25,458 nt of DNA. Origin: CAYJMQ01 sp964371555. Lineage in GTDB: Bacteria > Bdellovibrionota > JACOXK01 > 2-02-FULL-40-11. The stretch's first letter is position 1; each line of letters begins with the position of its first letter. The stretch covers positions 1 to 25,458 of the forward strand of contig CAYJMQ010000029.1 of the NCBI GenBank assembly GCA_964371555.1, in the 5' to 3' direction. Below the pieces are notes generated by a model that was given only the letters and a program-made list of their open reading frames with translations, made no database searches and had not been told where the DNA came from. A program made the translations under genes and the position numbers. This document shows positions 22,776 through 25,458 of this stretch, piece after piece.

Positions 22776-24374
22776 TTAAAAATCAATTTTTATCTGGTGT
22801 GTGATTCCCGGTATCAGTCTGACCAACCGCCGCCCAAGATGTGCCCCGTTATAAAAAACATCGAGTGAAACTTTACCAGGATCTACATTCCACAAAGTTA
22901 CTTTTCCGTTCGACATCGATGAAAACAGTGTTTCGTCAGGAAAAGAACCGAGATCTGAAATGCGCTCATAGACAACTTTTTCGCTTTGCGGGGTTTTAAC
23001 GATGGCTCGTTCAAGCGGCTTCCCCCCTTTATAAATGGTCGCGAATAAGACCGATTTATCAGGATTTCTTGCTCCCAAAAGGAGATCATAGCCTTGCGTA
23101 AATTTTGTCATCGGAGCCATGTAGAAAACATGCGATTCTCTCTTTTGCTGAAGCTTTATCGGAATCTCAAGCGCTGCAAATCCCTCTTTTTCAAACAGCA
23201 GATGATATTGAACCCCCAATGCCATTCCTTTGATTTCAAAAACACACTGTTCGTTGGTTGTCGTATGTTGGTTCAATTCCAAAACCCAGACGCTCGCGTT
23301 GGAAACACACCGGGCTTGATCCCTCGGTGCATATTCGTTGTAAATCTTTCCACTAAGGAGAGTCAGATATTGCGACAGATATTCATCGCGTGGATAAAGC
23401 GCTATTTTGAGATTCTTTGCCCCTTGTTTAGAGATCATCAGCGGTTTTTTTTCATATGTCCCAAGATAAATCGGACTTTTCTTTTCCACATCATCCAAAG
23501 AATATGCCTTTGCCACAAGGACCCCGGACGATTCGGAAGGAATCCGTAAGATAAACTGTTTCGATTTATCCCGGATTTCCTGCGAGGCGATCACCGTAGA
23601 AAATTCATCGTCAACTCCATTCTCATTGAGGCGGTCATAAAAAGAGACCTCATAAAAACATTCCACCACATCCTGCGATATCAGTACAACTTCCCCCTCC
23701 ACTGTCGTATAACTCAGATATCCCCCGTCCGTCATATCGATATTGAGGAAGGAGGCTTCGCTCTCCCTCCCATCTGCAATAATCTTTTTGGGTGATACGG
23801 GCCGCTCTTCCGGTTGTGATTTTGGCGGTTGTGATTTTGGATTGACCGGTTTTGTTTGAATATCCATATCAGCTTGAGCCACCCGATACCCCTCTCTTTC
23901 AGAAATATCATGGTTATCCAGTCTCTTTTGAATACTCAAATCAGAATATCCTTCACCTTTCTTTTCTTTCCACTCCTTTAAAAAGGGATCTTCTTCAGAT
24001 ATATCTGGTTGTTTAGACTCAATTACATCAAATGGGGGGGAGTAGATCTCTGCAGCCTGAGCAACAAGCTTATCGACTATTTTGTTTTCCTTCTTTTTGG
24101 GAGATCGTTTTTTTGAAAGGGCCAATTTTGGCTTTTCTTCTGCGACATGAAATACCCAGGAGGAGGGAGAAATTGGAAGCCCCTCAGTCCCGGCTATCGT
24201 CCGAATCTGAATTGTCCGTTCTGTAACCTCATCGAGGCCTGCCTCCAGATCACTTTTTGAATATTCAATTTGAGTATTCAAAAAATATGCTGATTTAAAC
24301 AGAACAAAGATAGAAAAGGGGAATATCATCGGAACTGCGCCAAATAAAAGCAAATAGAAAAGGCGGATAACCAT
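22776..24374 (-). CDS. Membrane-anchored periplasmic protein of unknown function (532 aa)
   Basis: Not assigned to a family. One N-terminal transmembrane anchor (MVIRLFYLLLFGAVPMIFPFSIFVLF) leads to a long charged, probably disordered, linker (about 35-215). The linker is rich in Lys/Glu/Pro and contains a direct PKSQP-PKSQP repeat. It is followed by a beta-rich region. The C-terminal half has segments like carboxypeptidase-regulatory or prealbumin-like folds (SNASVWVLELNQHTTTNEQ, LFEKEGFAALEIPIKL, ITHQIKIDF), typical of proteins that bind surface structures. The layout of anchor, linker and beta domains would reach through the periplasm. The start is ATG 24374 with AGAAGGG about 10 bases upstream. 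It is divergent from the M48 protease gene. Confidence 0.82.
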   Translation of the reverse strand: MVIRLFYLLLFGAVPMIFPFSIFVLFKSAYFLNTQIEYSKSDLEAGLDEVTERTIQIRTIAGTEGLPISPSSWVFHVAEEKPKLALSKKRSPKKKENKIVDKLVAQAAEIYSPPFDVIESKQPDISEEDPFLKEWKEKKGEGYSDLSIQKRLDNHDISEREGYRVAQADMDIQTKPVNPKSQPPKSQPEERPVSPKKIIADGRESEASFLNIDMTDGGYLSYTTVEGEVVLISQDVVECFYEVSFYDRLNENGVDDEFSTVIASQEIRDKSKQFILRIPSESSGVLVAKAYSLDDVEKKSPIYLGTYEKKPLMISKQGAKNLKIALYPRDEYLSQYLTLLSGKIYNEYAPRDQARCVSNASVWVLELNQHTTTNEQCVFEIKGMALGVQYHLLFEKEGFAALEIPIKLQQKRESHVFYMAPMTKFTQGYDLLLGARNPDKSVLFATIYKGGKPLERAIVKTPQSEKVVYERISDLGSFPDETLFSSMSNGKVTLWNVDPGKVSLDVFYNGAHLGRRLVRLIPGITHQIKIDF

Positions 24375-24521
24375 GCTTTTTCGGCCCTTCTGCCATTTTA
24401 ATTGAAAAGCGCCAGGCGTCTGACTTGAGTATAGATTATTTTATTCATGAAAAGCAACAATATCCTCTGGAAATGGACTTTCGGTTTTGTTACAGTGGCG
24501 CCTGAGGTTACAGAAAGAAAA

Positions 24522-25406
24522 ATGACAAAAAAACTTCTGCTGTTTATTTGGGGCATCTTCTCTTTTGCATTTCTCTCATGCAGTTCGGGGGGGAGAAATA
24601 AGGGGGATTTAAATATCTACTCTGTCAACCAGGATGCAAAAATCGGGGCTTATTGGTCTAATTACGTCCATAAAGAAATGCCGATGCTGTTTGATGATCG
24701 TCTCACCACATTTGTCGATGCCATTGGTCAAAAAATTGTCGCAAAATTTTCCGAAGACCGCCTTTTTGATTACCAGTTTAAAATTATCAAGGACCCCCAG
24801 GTAAATGCTTTCGCACTCCCGGGGGGCTATATATTTATCAACCTTGGATTGCTGCAGGCAGTTGAAGAAGAGGCGCAGCTCGCCTCTGTATTGGGACATG
24901 AAATGGGGCATGTCGTCTACCGACATGGCACCGAACAGCTGACAAAAGCACAGGGATGGACCTGCTGCCTTTCTTTAGCGGCCGCTACCAGTGGACTTGG
25001 ATCGACACAAATTGATATCATTAATCTTTTCGGTCAAACAGGGCTTCTCTATTATGGACGAGGGGCCGAGTTAGAGGCTGATCGTTTTGGCATTGAAGCG
25101 CTGTTTAAAACAAACTATGACTTGAGACATATGGCTCGCTTTTTTGAGATTCTTTTAAGCATTCAAAAAGGGAAACCAAATCTCCTCGATAAACTTCTCT
25201 CCACCCACCCTCCATCAGAAGAAAGGATTAAACAGGCTAAAGAAGAAACAGAAAAATACAAACAAAATCCCCCCTTTGTTATTTCTACGCCCGCGTTCCG
25301 TGAGATAAAACAAATCCTTGAAAAGTATCCAAATAAATACAAAAAAACCGAACTCAGACAGCAGTTCCATGCATACCTCTTGCGCCATCTTCATGAAAAA
25401 CCCTAA
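24522..25406 (+). CDS. M48-family zinc metalloprotease, predicted lipoprotein
   Basis: A periplasmic zinc protease of the M48 family (BepA/LoiP/Oma1-like). In this group some members act in outer-membrane protein quality control. The zinc motif HEMGH with the flanking VLGHEMGHVVYRHG is present (about residues 125-138), and the third ligand Glu in ELEADRFGIEAL lies about 60 residues on. The closing LSTHPPSEERIKQA motif is typical of bacterial members. I choose ATG 24522 because it gives a lipoprotein signal (MTKKLLLFIWGIFSFAFLSC). The frame also extends to ATG 24447. BepA's TPR domain is absent; only a short Lys-rich tail follows. Confidence 0.92.
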   Translation: MTKKLLLFIWGIFSFAFLSCSSGGRNKGDLNIYSVNQDAKIGAYWSNYVHKEMPMLFDDRLTTFVDAIGQKIVAKFSEDRLFDYQFKIIKDPQVNAFALPGGYIFINLGLLQAVEEEAQLASVLGHEMGHVVYRHGTEQLTKAQGWTCCLSLAAATSGLGSTQIDIINLFGQTGLLYYGRGAELEADRFGIEALFKTNYDLRHMARFFEILLSIQKGKPNLLDKLLSTHPPSEERIKQAKEETEKYKQNPPFVISTPAFREIKQILEKYPNKYKKTELRQQFHAYLLRHLHEKP

Positions 25407-25458
25407 CCCATCAACTGAAAAACATTGGAAGTCAGATGTCGTTCAATTTATAGAGAAG
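25393..25458 (+). CDS. Possible start of a further gene, cut by the window edge
   Basis: An ATG at 25393 opens a frame of 22 codons (MKNPNPSTEKHWKSDVVQFIEK) to the end of the window, overlapping the M48 gene's last 14 bases. There is no clear ribosome binding site. It is too short to assign. Confidence 0.3.
   Translation, partial: MKNPNPSTEKHWKSDVVQFIEK

Noticed and set aside
24447..24521. Upstream ATG of the M48 protease.
   Set aside because: Starting at 24522 yields a proper lipoprotein signal; the extra 25 residues would bury it. It is not fully excluded.
1..25458. tRNA genes, rRNA, CRISPR arrays, transposases, integrases and attachment sites.
   Set aside because: None was recognised on either strand. 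Most remaining open frames are opposite-strand or shifted shadows of the genes listed.

Overview
The window reads as chromosomal DNA of a Gram-negative bacterium of moderate GC content, most likely a deltaproteobacterium-like or candidate-phylum lineage. The evidence is an LptF/LptG-type lipopolysaccharide-export permease, several predicted lipoproteins and Sec-exported proteins, a DksA-type zinc protein, an AbiE-like toxin-antitoxin pair, and large YD-repeat and FG-GAP secreted proteins. No ribosomal marker is present, so the lineage is an inference. No rRNA, tRNA, CRISPR array, insertion sequence or integrase was seen, and no gene-free stretch exceeds about 300 bases.

Left part (1-8719), accessory. 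The 3' part of a YD-repeat (RHS-like) gene has an in-frame TAA where a tyrosine is expected. Next come a small exported 73-residue protein with its own promoter, a structured leader and strong ribosome binding site, then xseA. An AbiE-like pair on the minus strand has the nucleotidyltransferase (toxin-like) gene first and the AbiEi-like regulator second, opposite to the usual order. An FG-GAP beta-propeller gene follows, with an in-frame TGA and a lost 3' end. It converges on an exported protein made of two formylglycine-generating-enzyme-like domains that lack the catalytic cysteines, which is divergent from an exported orphan of 371 residues.

Centre (8726-19219), conserved and all on the minus strand. 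A tight six-gene run lptF-hemW-grpE-dnaK-dnaJ-(periplasmic-binding-like lipoprotein) is joined by ATGA overlaps or short gaps. It is followed by a dksA-like gene and lon, each with its own start signals. The run couples envelope biogenesis to the Hsp70 system; hrcA and a CIRCE element are not visible.

Right part (19335-25458). An unrecognised 195-residue protein has a near-perfect sigma-70-type promoter. An exported SH3-domain protein overlaps tail-to-tail with a 79-residue helix-turn-helix protein. A glutamine-dependent NAD synthetase gene (nadE) is split by a one-base deficit in an A-run. A membrane-anchored orphan of 532 residues is divergent from an M48-family zinc metalloprotease lipoprotein, and the start of another reading frame runs off the window.

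Three general patterns stand out. Several genes lacking a Shine-Dalgarno sequence have promoter-like hexamers ending about 7 bases before the start codon, suggesting leaderless mRNAs. Runs of seven or more G or C are much commoner than expected. Several large genes carry an in-frame stop or frameshift, which may be real decay or assembly error. I found no obviously complete new multi-gene system; the best candidates for novelty are the inverted AbiE-like pair, the tandem FGE-like/orphan divergent pair and the chaperone-operon lipoprotein.
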